The notes beneath the pieces were generated by a model. That model was not told the origin of the DNA. It saw only the letters and a list, made by a program, of their open reading frames with translations, and did not search any database. The position numbers and the translations under genes were made by a program. A stretch of 64,000 nt of DNA from Streptomyces rubrogriseus (lineage in GTDB: Bacteria; Actinomycetota; Actinomycetes; Streptomycetales; Streptomycetaceae). Location of the stretch: the NCBI RefSeq assembly GCF_027947575.1, contig NZ_CP116256.1:5456001-5520000 (forward strand), written 5' to 3'. This document shows positions 1 through 9,532 of the stretch, in pieces (position 1 is the first letter of the stretch; each line of letters begins with the position of its first letter).

Positions 1-2966
1 ACGACTTCGACCCGCCCGTCCTCCCGGCGGCGGATGTGCGCGAGGTTGGCCCGCAGCGTGCGGGGCAGGTCGAGGGGGCCGCCGGGGCGGCGGGTGGGGC
101 GCGGGGTGGTCAGGCCCGTCAGGGTGGGGCGCAGGCGGGTGGCGAGTTCCCTGGTGAGTTCCTCGACCAGCCGCTTCACGAGCGGCCGCAGGCTCGCCAC
201 CCGCTGCTCGGGCATTCCCCTGGCCAGGGTCAGCACGGCGGACAGCAGTTCCACGGAGGGCCGTGCGGAGGCCGGGTCGAGCAGGGTGATGGCGTCCGTA
301 CGGCCGTCGGCGACGGCGCGTTCGAGGACTTCCTCCCGGATCTCCGCGCCGAACAGCGTCCGGAGGTCCTCGGCCCAGTGCCGGACGCTGGGCCAGCTGC
401 GCGCTCCGCCGCCGGTCCGGTCGTCGTCGCTGCCTCCGGAGGGCCCGCTCGCGCCGGGTTCCGGTTCGCCGCCGTCCCCGCCCTCTTCGGTCTGCCGGCT
501 CTCCTCGTCCGCCTCCTCGCCCTCCCGGTCGAAGAGTTCGTCGAGTGCCCGGGCGTACGGCCGCAGGGCCGCGGGGAGTCTCGCGGTGTCGCGGCCGAGC
601 AGCAGCCGCCAGCGGTCCGCGGGCCCTAGCCGCGGGGCGCCGGCTCCGTGCGGGGTCTCGGCGCCGGAGGGCTCCGTCCGCGGCGCGGGAACCGACGTCT
701 CTCCCGCGTCCTTTGCCGCCGGGGCGCTCACCAGGTCCGCCAGGCCCAGCTCCCGGAGCAGAGTGAAGCCCTCTCCGTCGGCCGCGGCCCACCGCCCGAC
801 CAGCGCGGCCGGCGCCGGGAGCCGCAGGTCGGGCCGGTCGCCCAGGCGGTCGGAGACGGCCGCGAGGACACGGGTCCGGCCCTGCGGGGTGAGCGCCCGG
901 AAGCCGCCGCGCAGGGCGTACAGCCGGTCGAGGAAGCCGCGGTCGCTCATGGTCTCGACGCGCTCGAACAGCGGGTCGAGGGCGGTGGACGCGGACTCGA
1001 TCAGGAATCCGGCCGCGACCAGCACCCCGGTGAGCCGGCGTTCCAGCCGTCGCCGTCCGTCGGGCCCGGTCGCCGTGTCCACCCAGCCGGCGAGCCTCGT
1101 CCCGAGCAGGTCCGAGCCGTCGAGGTCCAGCAGTACCCGGGCGGCCTGGGCGGCGCCCTGGAGGAGCGGGGAGCCGCTGCGGGAGAGCGCGTACAGCTCG
1201 CCGTCCAGCCGCAGGCCGAGCCGGTCCGCGGCGCTGCGGACGGCGAGGGTGACGACCGCGACGGCGTCCCGGGTCTCGTCGCTGCCCGCCAGCCCCGGCA
1301 GGAGGCGGACGGCGGCGTCCAGCAGGAGGCCGGCGAGCCGGGCCGCCCGGATCCGGACGGGTTCGCTGGTGCCGGGCAGGTGCCGTCGGTGGATGGACTC
1401 CAACAGGTCCAGGGTATCGAGGAGTTCGGGCAGTGCGGCGGCGCCCGGCAGGACGCGCTCGGCCTCGGTGAGGCCGTCGTGGAGCAGGTCCGTGAGGGCG
1501 CACCGGGCCGCGGCCCCCAGAAGGGCGACGACCCGGGCGGGGGTGACCCGCCCGGCCTCGGCCGCCCTGCGGTGGTTTTCCCGGAGGGTGCCGTCGGCCG
1601 CCTGGGCGGCGGTCACCCCGCGCACGCCGACGAGGTCGAGGCGGGCGGCGACCGACGGGGTCCAGGCGGCCCGCCACCGGGTGGTGAGCGCACCGCCCTC
1701 CCCGGCAGCGGTCACCTCGACGGGCTCCGCGTAGCCCACCCCGCACTCCCGCAGGCGCTGGAGCAGGATCTCGCGCCGGGCGTCGAGCGTGGTGCGCAGC
1801 GGCGTGAGCCGGAGGTCCCGGCCGCCCGGGTCGGGCGGGCCGGGCAGCCGCAGCGCGGCCAGTTCGGCCTCAACCCAGGGCCCGAGTCCGGAGCGGGGGG
1901 TGCCGGGCGCGAGGCGGCCGCGTCCCGTGCCCACCAGGACGGCGCCCAACTCCCGGTCGAGGGTCCGGCCCCGGCCGAGTACGGACGTCACCGCCTCCAC
2001 CAGTTCCCGGCGGCCCGGTGCGGGCAGACCGCGCAGGGTGCCGAGGTCGCCGGCCATCCGCAGCGCCTCGACGGCCTCACCGGTGCCCGCCGTGTCGCCG
2101 GACGCGCGGATCTCCCGGCACACCTCGGTGAGGAACCCGGCGGCGGCGGCACGGACGCGGCCGGGGTCGCCACCGGCGTCGAGCACCGCCTGCCGCCAGC
2201 GCGGGGCGCGGATGCCGGCGGGGTACCCGGAGCCGGGGTCCAGCTGGGCGAAGGCGTACGGCACGAGGGACGTGACGACCGGGGAGCCCGGCCCCGGGTC
2301 CGGCGCGGTCTCGGCCACCGTCCCCCAGCCGCCCTCGTCGGACAGTCCGGGTACGTGGAAGGCGCCGATCACGGCCGCGACCCGGCGCTGCCCCCGGGCG
2401 GCGAGGGTCCGGCGCATGTGTGCCTCGCGGGCGAGGTCACCGGCACCGATCCCGGTGTGGGCCGCGGTGTCGTCGCGCAGCGCCCGCCCGAAGGCGAGGG
2501 CGGCGCGGCGCACGGCCTCGGGAGCGCTGCCCGGCGCCAGTGCCTCGACGGTGCGGTCCCACAACTCGTCGGCGTCGACCGCGGTTCCGTCCGGCGGTCC
2601 GCACGACCATGCCCGGTCCGCCAGCGGCAGGTCGCAGCAGACCACCTCTGCGCCCCGTTCCCGCGCCCAGCGGATCGCCGCCAGCTCCGGCGAGAAGTCG
2701 GCGAGCGGGTAGAGCTCCAGCCGGCCGTCCTGGTGGGCACCGCTCAGGGCCACCGGCGCCACGGTCCGCGGATCGGCGAGGTACGGCAGCCAGGGCTGGA
2801 AGTCGGTCGGCAGTTCCACGCAGACGACCTCGGCGTCCGCGGCGTCCAGCAACCGGGGGACGGCGACCGCCAGTGCGGGACTGTGGTGGCGTATGCCGAT
2901 CAGGTACGGCTGCGTGTCAGCCGTAGGCACCACCACATCGGTGGCGGTCTCTTTGCGTGCGGTCAT
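1..2966 (-). CDS. DUF5682 protein fused to a VWA-type module (3' end outside window)
   Basis: About 988 residues are visible and the frame is open to the left edge, so the C-terminus is missing. Residues 1-~700 resemble the DUF5682 family (YehM-like), starting with a conserved LIGIRHHSPALA segment near residue 22. After a Pro/Gly-rich linker, residues ~775-850 contain DRWRLLLGRD followed by an acidic tract. The last visible residues, LPRTLRANLAHIRRREDG, look like the stretch that precedes the VWA domain in YehP-like proteins. I therefore infer a DUF5682-VWA fusion; in E. coli yehM and yehP are separate neighbours. The ATG at 2966 is 75 bp after the upstream gene in the same operon. Such proteins work with a MoxR AAA ATPase, which is not in view. 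Function is unknown; conflict or chaperone roles have been proposed for the family. Confidence 0.7.
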   Translation of the reverse strand, partial: MTARKETATDVVVPTADTQPYLIGIRHHSPALAVAVPRLLDAADAEVVCVELPTDFQPWLPYLADPRTVAPVALSGAHQDGRLELYPLADFSPELAAIRWARERGAEVVCCDLPLADRAWSCGPPDGTAVDADELWDRTVEALAPGSAPEAVRRAALAFGRALRDDTAAHTGIGAGDLAREAHMRRTLAARGQRRVAAVIGAFHVPGLSDEGGWGTVAETAPDPGPGSPVVTSLVPYAFAQLDPGSGYPAGIRAPRWRQAVLDAGGDPGRVRAAAAGFLTEVCREIRASGDTAGTGEAVEALRMAGDLGTLRGLPAPGRRELVEAVTSVLGRGRTLDRELGAVLVGTGRGRLAPGTPRSGLGPWVEAELAALRLPGPPDPGGRDLRLTPLRTTLDARREILLQRLRECGVGYAEPVEVTAAGEGGALTTRWRAAWTPSVAARLDLVGVRGVTAAQAADGTLRENHRRAAEAGRVTPARVVALLGAAARCALTDLLHDGLTEAERVLPGAAALPELLDTLDLLESIHRRHLPGTSEPVRIRAARLAGLLLDAAVRLLPGLAGSDETRDAVAVVTLAVRSAADRLGLRLDGELYALSRSGSPLLQGAAQAARVLLDLDGSDLLGTRLAGWVDTATGPDGRRRLERRLTGVLVAAGFLIESASTALDPLFERVETMSDRGFLDRLYALRGGFRALTPQGRTRVLAAVSDRLGDRPDLRLPAPAALVGRWAAADGEGFTLLRELGLADLVSAPAAKDAGETSVPAPRTEPSGAETPHGAGAPRLGPADRWRLLLGRDTARLPAALRPYARALDELFDREGEEADEESRQTEEGGDGGEPEPGASGPSGGSDDDRTGGGARSWPSVRHWAEDLRTLFGAEIREEVLERAVADGRTDAITLLDPASARPSVELLSAVLTLARGMPEQRVASLRPLVKRLVEELTRELATRLRPTLTGLTTPRPTRRPGGPLDLPRTLRANLAHIRRREDGRVEV

Positions 2967-3041
2967 GGGTCCAGGTGCGTGGGCGTGCGGGGGAGGCGGT
3001 GGGGACGGCCGCCCGACGGCCGTCCCCACCGGTGGCGGAGG

Positions 3042-6000
3042 TCAGCGGCGGCGCCTGCCCGGCCGCGGCACCTCCAGTTCCTCCAGGCGCGGCCCGTCCC
3101 CGTCCTGGATGCGCTGCCAGGCCTCGCGGTACAGCCCGGCGACCGGCCGGGTGGGCACGACGACCCCCAGGACGGGCGCCTCGCCCTCCAGCAGGTCGTA
3201 CATCGGCAGCTTCCACCGCTCCAGGGGGAGGTGCGGGTTCGGCGGCTGGGTCCAGCCGCCGGGCAGGAACAGCGAGCGTCCGGCCTTGGCACGGCTGCCC
3301 TCGACCACGAGGTCGGTGGCGGCCAGTTCGGCGCGGGCCGCGCGGAGCCTGGCCGTTCCGCCGCGCTGCCCGCCCCAGCCGGTCCAGCGGGCGGTGTTGC
3401 GGTCGGTGGGGTCCGGCATGGCGAGCAGCATCAGGTAGAGGACGGCGGCGTCCTCGCCGATGCCGTACCGCTTGGCCGCCTCGCCGACCAGGTCGGGCAC
3501 CGAGCGGGCGGGGTCCTGGGGCCACCACAGCCCGTCCGCGTCGCACTCCCCCGCCATCGGCCGGCCCGGGTCGGCGAGCAGTTCGGCGAACGGCCGGTCG
3601 TGGACCAGGCGCAGTGCGGTCTCCTGGGCGTTCGGCCGCTCGCCGGTGTACAGCGCCGCGAGGTGGGGGTCGTGACCGGCGGCGTCCAGCAGCGCCGGTC
3701 GGATGGCGGGGAGCGGTTCCGTCCGCTCGGTGCCCAGGACGACCGCGCCGTGGCGTTCGAAGCCGTCGCCGGTCTCCGCGGGGTCTCCGGCGGCCCGCCG
3801 GAACGCCTCCCAGTCGATCCCGCGCCGGTCGACGGCGAGCAGCAGACCGGGGTGGGCCAGTCGCTCGCGCAGTGCGGTCAGTACGCCCGGCAGGATGGCC
3901 CGCAGCGGGTCGCCGGACGGGAGCCGGTGTGCGAGCCACGCGGCCAGGGCCACCGACCCCTTGAGGACCGAGCTGTCGAAGCGGGGTGCCTGCTCGGCGG
4001 TCTCCAGGTAGTAGCGGCCGAAGCTCCAGGTCAGGTCCGTCGTCAGACGGGGCTCGGTGGCCAGGTCCGCGAAGCCCCGCAGGGCGTCGGCGGGTGCCCA
4101 GCCGACGGGTTCGACGGCGCGGACGGCGTCGTGCAGCACGTCTTCGGGCAGCGGGGTGCGTCTGCCCAGCCGCTGGTTCCAGACCTCTGCCGCGCGGGCG
4201 GTGTCGGGGCCGTGCGTCCAGAGCCGGGAGGGTTCGGTGGGCAGCAGAGCGGCCACCACGGCCCGCAGGGCGGCGCTGTCGAGCTGTCTCAGCTCGTCCT
4301 TGGACACGCGGGCGTCGGCCGACTTCACCCCGATGACCTTGAGGGTCGCGGAGGGCACGCTCGCGCGCTTGTCGTCGGTCTGCGGCATGCCGGCGAGCAC
4401 CAGCCGGGCCATGGTCGGGGTGACGCCGGTGAGCCGGGAGAACTCCTCGGCGGCCTCGGGGCGCCAGGGCACGGGGCCGCGCTCGGCCAGTTCGGCGCGG
4501 AGGGCGGCGACCCAGCCGGGCGCCCGGGCCGGCTCCGGCACGAACGGCTCCTCGGACACCGGCGTGTAGGGGGCCGGCGTCTCGAAGCGGCCGGACGGGT
4601 CGTGGTAGGCCGCGCCGTAGTGCTTGCCCTTGACCTCGTGGGGTCCGTACTCGCGGACGAACTGGTACCAGTCGTCGGGGAAGACGAGGAACGCGCCGCC
4701 CTCCAGGTTGAGCACGGTCCCCCTCGTGTACCCGTAGGTGTCGCCCGGCCCGTCGAAGGTGTCGGGGTCGAAGGCCAGGTGCACCCGGCGCCAGTGGCCG
4801 GGGTCCAGCTCCGTCAGCCCGTGCGCGTCCAGTTCGCCGAGGAAGGTGTCCAGGGCCTGCCGGTGCTCCTCCACGGTGGCTTCCGAGGCCGCCCGGAGCG
4901 CCAGTACGGCGGGCAGTTCGGGCAGCGCCAGTCCGTTGAGGTGCTCCAACGGCTCCTGCTTGGCGAGCGACAGGTGAAATACGCCCGCGGGAGCCGGTTC
5001 GGCCAGTCCCTTCATCGACCGGGCGAGGAGCTGCGGCAGCTCGAAGAGGCTGTGCTGGAAGTCGTAGTACCAGCGTGCGTCGCGTTCGGTCAGGCCGACG
5101 CCGTTCAGCGCGGAGGCGAGCAGGCGGTCGCCGAGCGCGGGCCGCGGTTCCTCCGGGGTGACGCCCCGGACCGCCGAGTCCAGCCGGGCGAGCAGCCCGT
5201 CCAGGACGCGCTGCTGCTCGGCGGCGTAGCGCGCCACGCCGGTGATGCCCCGGAGCAGCGCCTCGTCGCCGACCTCGGGGAAGAGCGTGCGGACGGGTCC
5301 GAGCACCGCGTCCCGGTCCGCCGCCCCGTCCCCGGCGGTCTCGGCGACGGCCGCCGCCAGCAGTGCCGCCGCGACGTCGTCGCCGACCCGGCGGAGCGCC
5401 GCGGAGCCCTGCGGGTCGCGGGGCCGGAGCAGGTGCCAGTAGCGCAGGGGCGGCAGCAGAGGGGTGCCCGCGGAGAAGGGACCGGCTGTCTGATCACGAT
5501 TGAAGCGGGCGAGCACCGCGTGGTCGGAGTCTCGCAGTTGGAGGTCGCTCGACCATCGCATCACGGTGACGACCCGGTCGGAGCCGGGGAAGACCAGCGC
5601 GTTCTCCGGGCTCCCGCCCACGCGCCACGGTACGACGACCGAGCGGCCGGCCAGGTCCTCCCCCTGCTGCGAACCATCAGGCCGGATGATCACCCGCCAG
5701 CCGAGCAGCCCGTCCACCGGGGCGCACACCGGGCCCGGTTCGGCGGACGGGGCGGGCAGCAGCCACGTGGTGCCGAGGGTGCTGCCCTCCGGTGCGGCGC
5801 GCAGCCCCTGGGCGAACCAGTCCGGACCGCCGCGCTCGCCCATCGTGTCGTCGGCCGGGTCGTAGGCGTGCCAGGTGCTGTTCTGCCGGCGGGACCAGTC
5901 GTCGATCCAGACCCAGTACGAGGTGCCGTCACCGATCACCCGACGGCGCCACGGGACGTGGGTGTCCCCGGGCCGCAGCACGCGGTAGCCGCTGGTCCTG

Positions 6001-8072
6001 CCGCCCCCGGCGAACGGGAGGGAGACGGGCGGCATGCCGTTCGTCCCGCCGCTGCCGTCCGCGTGGCAGGCGTAGGAGGAGCGGACGTCGCCGACGAGTT
6101 CCGTGGGCGGCGAGATGCCCGTGTCGGGGTGGTACCAGTAGCCGTGCGAGGTGGACGTGGCGGACACGTACCAGGAGACGAGCAGTCCGCCGTCCACGTA
6201 CCGGACGTCGGGGCGGTCCGCGTCGTCCGGCAGGCGCAGTTCGTGACTGAGGACCGTGCCCCGCGCGCCGAGTACCCGCGCGTACGTGCCGTCGAGGACG
6301 ACGAGGTACGGCCATGCCTCGGCCACGCGTGTCGCGCGGGCCCTCTCCGGGGAGGCGGCGGAGCCGATCGCCTCGTCCCAGGCGGGCCAGCCCAGTTCGT
6401 CGACGATCCCGTTGCGCAGGGCGCGGGCGAGCACGGGCGCCATGCCGGTGCCCAGGGCGTCCCGGACCTCCTGCTCGGCGGTCGCCATGATCTCGCCCGG
6501 CAGCCAGTTCAGGGTCTCGAACGGGCCGCTGTTGAGGGCGAAGTCGCCCAGTCCACTGGTGAGGTAGCCGCGGCTGACCCCGGCCACCCATTCGGCGAGC
6601 ATCGGGCGGCCGCCCGGCGACTCGGCGAGCCGGGTCACGGTGCGCTTGTCGATGCCCTCGCGCTCGTAGGTGGGGCAGCCGCTCTGGAACACCTCCCGGA
6701 AACGGGTGTCGGCCTCCAGGGCGAGGAGGTCGCGCCGTTCGTCGAGGTCCGCCCAGTCCTGGAGGTTGAGCCACGGGCGCTCCTCGGGGTCCCCGACCGG
6801 GATGGCCAGGGCGAGGAGCTGGTCGAGGAGGTTGACGTCGCCGACGGGGGGCGGCAGCGTGCCGCCCTCGTCGTGCAGTTCGGCGCGGAGGGCACCGGCC
6901 ATGCGGTCGAGGAGGGGGTACAGCCCGGACGGCGCGATGCTCCGCTCGTGGGTGCGGCACAGGGCGAGGAACCGGCGGGTCCAGCCGGCGGTGCCGTCGG
7001 GCGACCGGGCCTCGGCGGGCAGCGTGGCGTCGCACAGTCCCTCGGTGGCGCCGGTCTTGTCCAGCAGGTCGAGCCACTGTCCCAGCTCCTCGTGCTCCCA
7101 CTCCGAGGGGAGCAGTCCGAGCAGGGTGCCGCGGGCGGCGGGTTCGCGCCGGGTCAGTTCCAGCAGGGCGGCCCGGTGCGCCTTCCACCAGCCGGGCGGT
7201 GCCTTGCGGGTGCCGGGCAGCGGCAGCACCTCGCGCAGGTAGGCCATCTCCTCGGCGAGGGCGTTCCTGCCCGCGACGGCCTTCGCCAGCCTGCGCAGAT
7301 CGCCCGCGCCGGGGCTGGACGGGGCCACGCCGTGCGCGGCGAGCCGGACGAAGAGCCCGCGCAGGTGCCGGAAGGCGGTGGCGGCCGGCACCCGGGACGA
7401 GAGTCCCTTGGCGTAACTGGAGAGCACCTTGGTCGGCATGGCGTCGGCGAGGGCGAACTCCAGGAACACCGCGTCCATGCGGGCCTCGTCGAACGGCAGG
7501 GCGTGGGCCGTCTCGGCCTTGCGCGCGTTGACGAACATCTGCGAGGCGTAGGCCTTCTCGCCGGCGGCCAGGAACACCCGGCCGGCCTCCTCGTAGAAGG
7601 TGGGCAGGAAGTGCGGCACGGAACCCGCGAGGCGGGCTCCGATCGACTCGTAGGTGGCGCGGGCCCGCTTCGCCCGGGAGCGCACCGTCCTGGCGACCTT
7701 GTTCATCTCCTCGACCAGGGACATCGCGAGGTGGCCGTCGGTGGGGTGGCGGACCAGCACCCACTCGGGGAAGCCCATGGCCCGGTGCTGTCCGACGCCG
7801 ACCTCGACCGGCTCGCCCACGGGCAGCAGCCCGAGGAACCCGCCGCCGTCCCCGCCTGCCGGGTCTCCCGCGGCGGGTTCCGTGCCGGACGGGTCGGCGG
7901 GCGTCAGGCGTACGACGATCCGGTCGTCCAGCCCCGGATGCCGGTAGGCCCGGGTGAACACGGGCACGGCGCGGTCGCCGCCCCCGGTGGTGCCCGGCGG
8001 CAGTACCGCACCGGCGCGCAGCAGCTCCTCCACCTCAGCCGCCGCCCCGTCCCGGGTCGTGCCGTCGCTCAT
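3042..8072 (-). CDS. Large uncharacterised protein (1676 aa) of the DUF5682/DUF4132 operon
   Basis: A single intact frame from ATG 8072, preceded by AAAGG. I do not recognise a catalytic domain. Residues ~100-350 are helical and repeat-like, reminiscent of an alpha-solenoid (for example FYEEAGRVFLAAGEKAYASQ). Residues ~570-900 are rich in Trp, Tyr and Gly with short strand-like segments (for example VSWYVSATSTSHGYWYHP), which could be a beta-propeller-like fold. The C-terminal third returns to helical sequence and ends in a basic RPGRRRR tail. No signal peptide or membrane segment is visible. Position between a DUF4132-like gene (46 bp upstream) and the DUF5682 gene (75 bp downstream) suggests co-expression as one complex. 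Homologues are often labelled 'DNA-binding protein', for which I see no direct support. Confidence 0.75.
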   Translation of the reverse strand: MSDGTTRDGAAAEVEELLRAGAVLPPGTTGGGDRAVPVFTRAYRHPGLDDRIVVRLTPADPSGTEPAAGDPAGGDGGGFLGLLPVGEPVEVGVGQHRAMGFPEWVLVRHPTDGHLAMSLVEEMNKVARTVRSRAKRARATYESIGARLAGSVPHFLPTFYEEAGRVFLAAGEKAYASQMFVNARKAETAHALPFDEARMDAVFLEFALADAMPTKVLSSYAKGLSSRVPAATAFRHLRGLFVRLAAHGVAPSSPGAGDLRRLAKAVAGRNALAEEMAYLREVLPLPGTRKAPPGWWKAHRAALLELTRREPAARGTLLGLLPSEWEHEELGQWLDLLDKTGATEGLCDATLPAEARSPDGTAGWTRRFLALCRTHERSIAPSGLYPLLDRMAGALRAELHDEGGTLPPPVGDVNLLDQLLALAIPVGDPEERPWLNLQDWADLDERRDLLALEADTRFREVFQSGCPTYEREGIDKRTVTRLAESPGGRPMLAEWVAGVSRGYLTSGLGDFALNSGPFETLNWLPGEIMATAEQEVRDALGTGMAPVLARALRNGIVDELGWPAWDEAIGSAASPERARATRVAEAWPYLVVLDGTYARVLGARGTVLSHELRLPDDADRPDVRYVDGGLLVSWYVSATSTSHGYWYHPDTGISPPTELVGDVRSSYACHADGSGGTNGMPPVSLPFAGGGRTSGYRVLRPGDTHVPWRRRVIGDGTSYWVWIDDWSRRQNSTWHAYDPADDTMGERGGPDWFAQGLRAAPEGSTLGTTWLLPAPSAEPGPVCAPVDGLLGWRVIIRPDGSQQGEDLAGRSVVVPWRVGGSPENALVFPGSDRVVTVMRWSSDLQLRDSDHAVLARFNRDQTAGPFSAGTPLLPPLRYWHLLRPRDPQGSAALRRVGDDVAAALLAAAVAETAGDGAADRDAVLGPVRTLFPEVGDEALLRGITGVARYAAEQQRVLDGLLARLDSAVRGVTPEEPRPALGDRLLASALNGVGLTERDARWYYDFQHSLFELPQLLARSMKGLAEPAPAGVFHLSLAKQEPLEHLNGLALPELPAVLALRAASEATVEEHRQALDTFLGELDAHGLTELDPGHWRRVHLAFDPDTFDGPGDTYGYTRGTVLNLEGGAFLVFPDDWYQFVREYGPHEVKGKHYGAAYHDPSGRFETPAPYTPVSEEPFVPEPARAPGWVAALRAELAERGPVPWRPEAAEEFSRLTGVTPTMARLVLAGMPQTDDKRASVPSATLKVIGVKSADARVSKDELRQLDSAALRAVVAALLPTEPSRLWTHGPDTARAAEVWNQRLGRRTPLPEDVLHDAVRAVEPVGWAPADALRGFADLATEPRLTTDLTWSFGRYYLETAEQAPRFDSSVLKGSVALAAWLAHRLPSGDPLRAILPGVLTALRERLAHPGLLLAVDRRGIDWEAFRRAAGDPAETGDGFERHGAVVLGTERTEPLPAIRPALLDAAGHDPHLAALYTGERPNAQETALRLVHDRPFAELLADPGRPMAGECDADGLWWPQDPARSVPDLVGEAAKRYGIGEDAAVLYLMLLAMPDPTDRNTARWTGWGGQRGGTARLRAARAELAATDLVVEGSRAKAGRSLFLPGGWTQPPNPHLPLERWKLPMYDLLEGEAPVLGVVVPTRPVAGLYREAWQRIQDGDGPRLEELEVPRPGRRRR

Positions 8073-8118
8073 GATCGTGTGCCTTTCGTGGGTGTGGTAC
8101 GTACCGCCGCTGTGGCGT

Positions 8119-8997
8119 TCACTCGGCGCCGTCCGTGGGCACGGTGCGCCCGGCGTGCAGGGCGGCTGCCATGCGCATGCCCTCGGACCAGGCGACCGGG
8201 CCGACCTCGCGCAGCGGGAGGTTTCGGTACTCGTCCTCGTGGCTCCAGACCAGAGCGCCGGTCCAGGCCTTCTCCTCGGTGTACGGGTCGCTCATGCCGA
8301 CGGAGACGGTGACGATGCGCCCCGCGTCCCGGACGCGGTCGACGATCCGGCCCCCGGAGACCTGGTAGCCGAGGGACGTGGCACGGGCGGAGAGGTGGAA
8401 CCACGAGCGGTACTCGGCACCCGCGAACTCGGTGACCACGTCGGTGTCGCCGTCGCAGGAGTCCCCGGGCGCCGGCCAGGTGGCCCGGTGGATCTGCTCC
8501 ACGCCCTGCACCACGCCCGACTCGGCGGCGAACGTGCGCAGTTCCTCCAGGTCGGGGAGGAGGACCGGGTGGGGCATGGTCACCGTGCGGGAGGTCAGGC
8601 GGACGGTCTCCCCGTCCAGGTTCACCACCCGCAGTCCCTGCGACTCGTCCGCGTCGCGCAGGAAGCCGACCTCGTCGGGGCCCTCGCCGACCACGACGAT
8701 GTCCCGCAGGGCCGCCTGCCATGCCTCGTCGGGCCAGACCCGCGCGAGCAGCCCGGTGGGCACCGGGAGCGAGGACACCATCCAGTTGTCGACCTGCGCC
8801 GCGCACTCGGCGGCGTGCCGGTCCAGCCACTCGGCGAAGCGCTGGAGTTCGACCACCTCGGGGCGGTCCCGTATCTCCGCGGGCAGCGTCCGCTCCCGCT
8901 TGCCCTCCGCCGGGGACTTCGCGGACGCGGGCCGCGCCACCACCCGGCCCTCCACCAGGGCGACTTCGTACGTGTCGCCCGCTGCCAGCCAACCCAT
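8119..8997 (-). CDS. DUF4132-like domain protein
   Basis: 292 residues, first gene of the minus-strand operon that continues into the 1676-aa and DUF5682 genes. The segment ARVWPDEAWQAALRD followed by FLRDADE, VNLDGETVRL and MPHPVLLPDLEELR matches the pattern I know from DUF4132 (a Trp-containing helix, an Asp-rich strand pair, then an H-P motif). In E. coli the YehI protein carries this domain and is encoded beside yehL/yehM/yehP/yehQ. The ATG at 8997 is preceded by GAGGCGAAGAGCTG, an acceptable Shine-Dalgarno stretch. Soluble, with no signal peptide. The biochemical role is unknown. Confidence 0.7.
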   Translation of the reverse strand: MGWLAAGDTYEVALVEGRVVARPASAKSPAEGKRERTLPAEIRDRPEVVELQRFAEWLDRHAAECAAQVDNWMVSSLPVPTGLLARVWPDEAWQAALRDIVVVGEGPDEVGFLRDADESQGLRVVNLDGETVRLTSRTVTMPHPVLLPDLEELRTFAAESGVVQGVEQIHRATWPAPGDSCDGDTDVVTEFAGAEYRSWFHLSARATSLGYQVSGGRIVDRVRDAGRIVTVSVGMSDPYTEEKAWTGALVWSHEDEYRNLPLREVGPVAWSEGMRMAAALHAGRTVPTDGAE

Positions 8998-9532
8998 CAG
9001 CTCTTCGCCTCTCCCACTACTAGGTACACACGGCACAGCACACGGGGCCCTGAATCGGCACGCTCCGCTGTGGCGTTGGCCAAAGACTAGGGGCACCCAC
9101 CGACAGCCACGGGAGTCGACCGCGCGGTGCCTTTCGCGCCAGATTGGACAGCGGCGGTTTTCGGCCGGGCCCGCTGCCGCCCGGACCGCGGGCCGGGCGG
9201 GCCCGGCTGGCGGGCGCGGCCGGCCCCGGGCGGCGGAACCCGCCCTGGCCAGGACGCCAGTGGCCGCGACGCGAAGCCGGCGGACTCTCGTCGGTTCCCG
9301 CACGGGCCGAAGCCGTCCGCGGATTGGTGTGTTATCCGCCCTTCTTCGCTGCCGCACCCGTCTCGACCGTCCCCCGACAAGGCTCTGACGACGGCGAATT
9401 GCCTCCGATGCGGTTCGCACGTGCGTACGTGTCGTGTTCCGCCGTCCCGGATGGGGGCACATGGCCGATGGCGCGGGGGCGCGCGGAGCCCGGCGGCCCG
9501 AACGGGGCCGCCGCTGACAAGGGGTGGGGGAG
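8998..9532. promoter_or_regulatory. 535-bp divergent intergenic region between the DUF4132 operon and ramR
   Basis: No convincing gene. It holds a GC-rich inverted repeat with perfect 9-bp arms CGGGCCCGC (9166-9174) and GCGGGCCCG (9197-9205), and a near-palindrome CACG-TGCGTA-CGTG at 9418-9431, about 100 bp before ramR. A long regulatory region is expected because ramR is developmentally controlled. I could not assign the -10/-35 elements with confidence. Confidence 0.45.

Noticed and set aside
648..8312. A 2554-codon open frame on the plus strand
   Set aside because: It is the reverse-strand shadow of the DUF5682 and 1676-aa genes: low-complexity Gly/Arg/Gln composition, no family resemblance and no codon-position GC pattern of a gene.
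9524..9532. GTG 9524 as the RamR start
   Set aside because: The ribosome site would overlap the start codon; ATG 9533 has correct spacing and puts the receiver Asp at residue 53.
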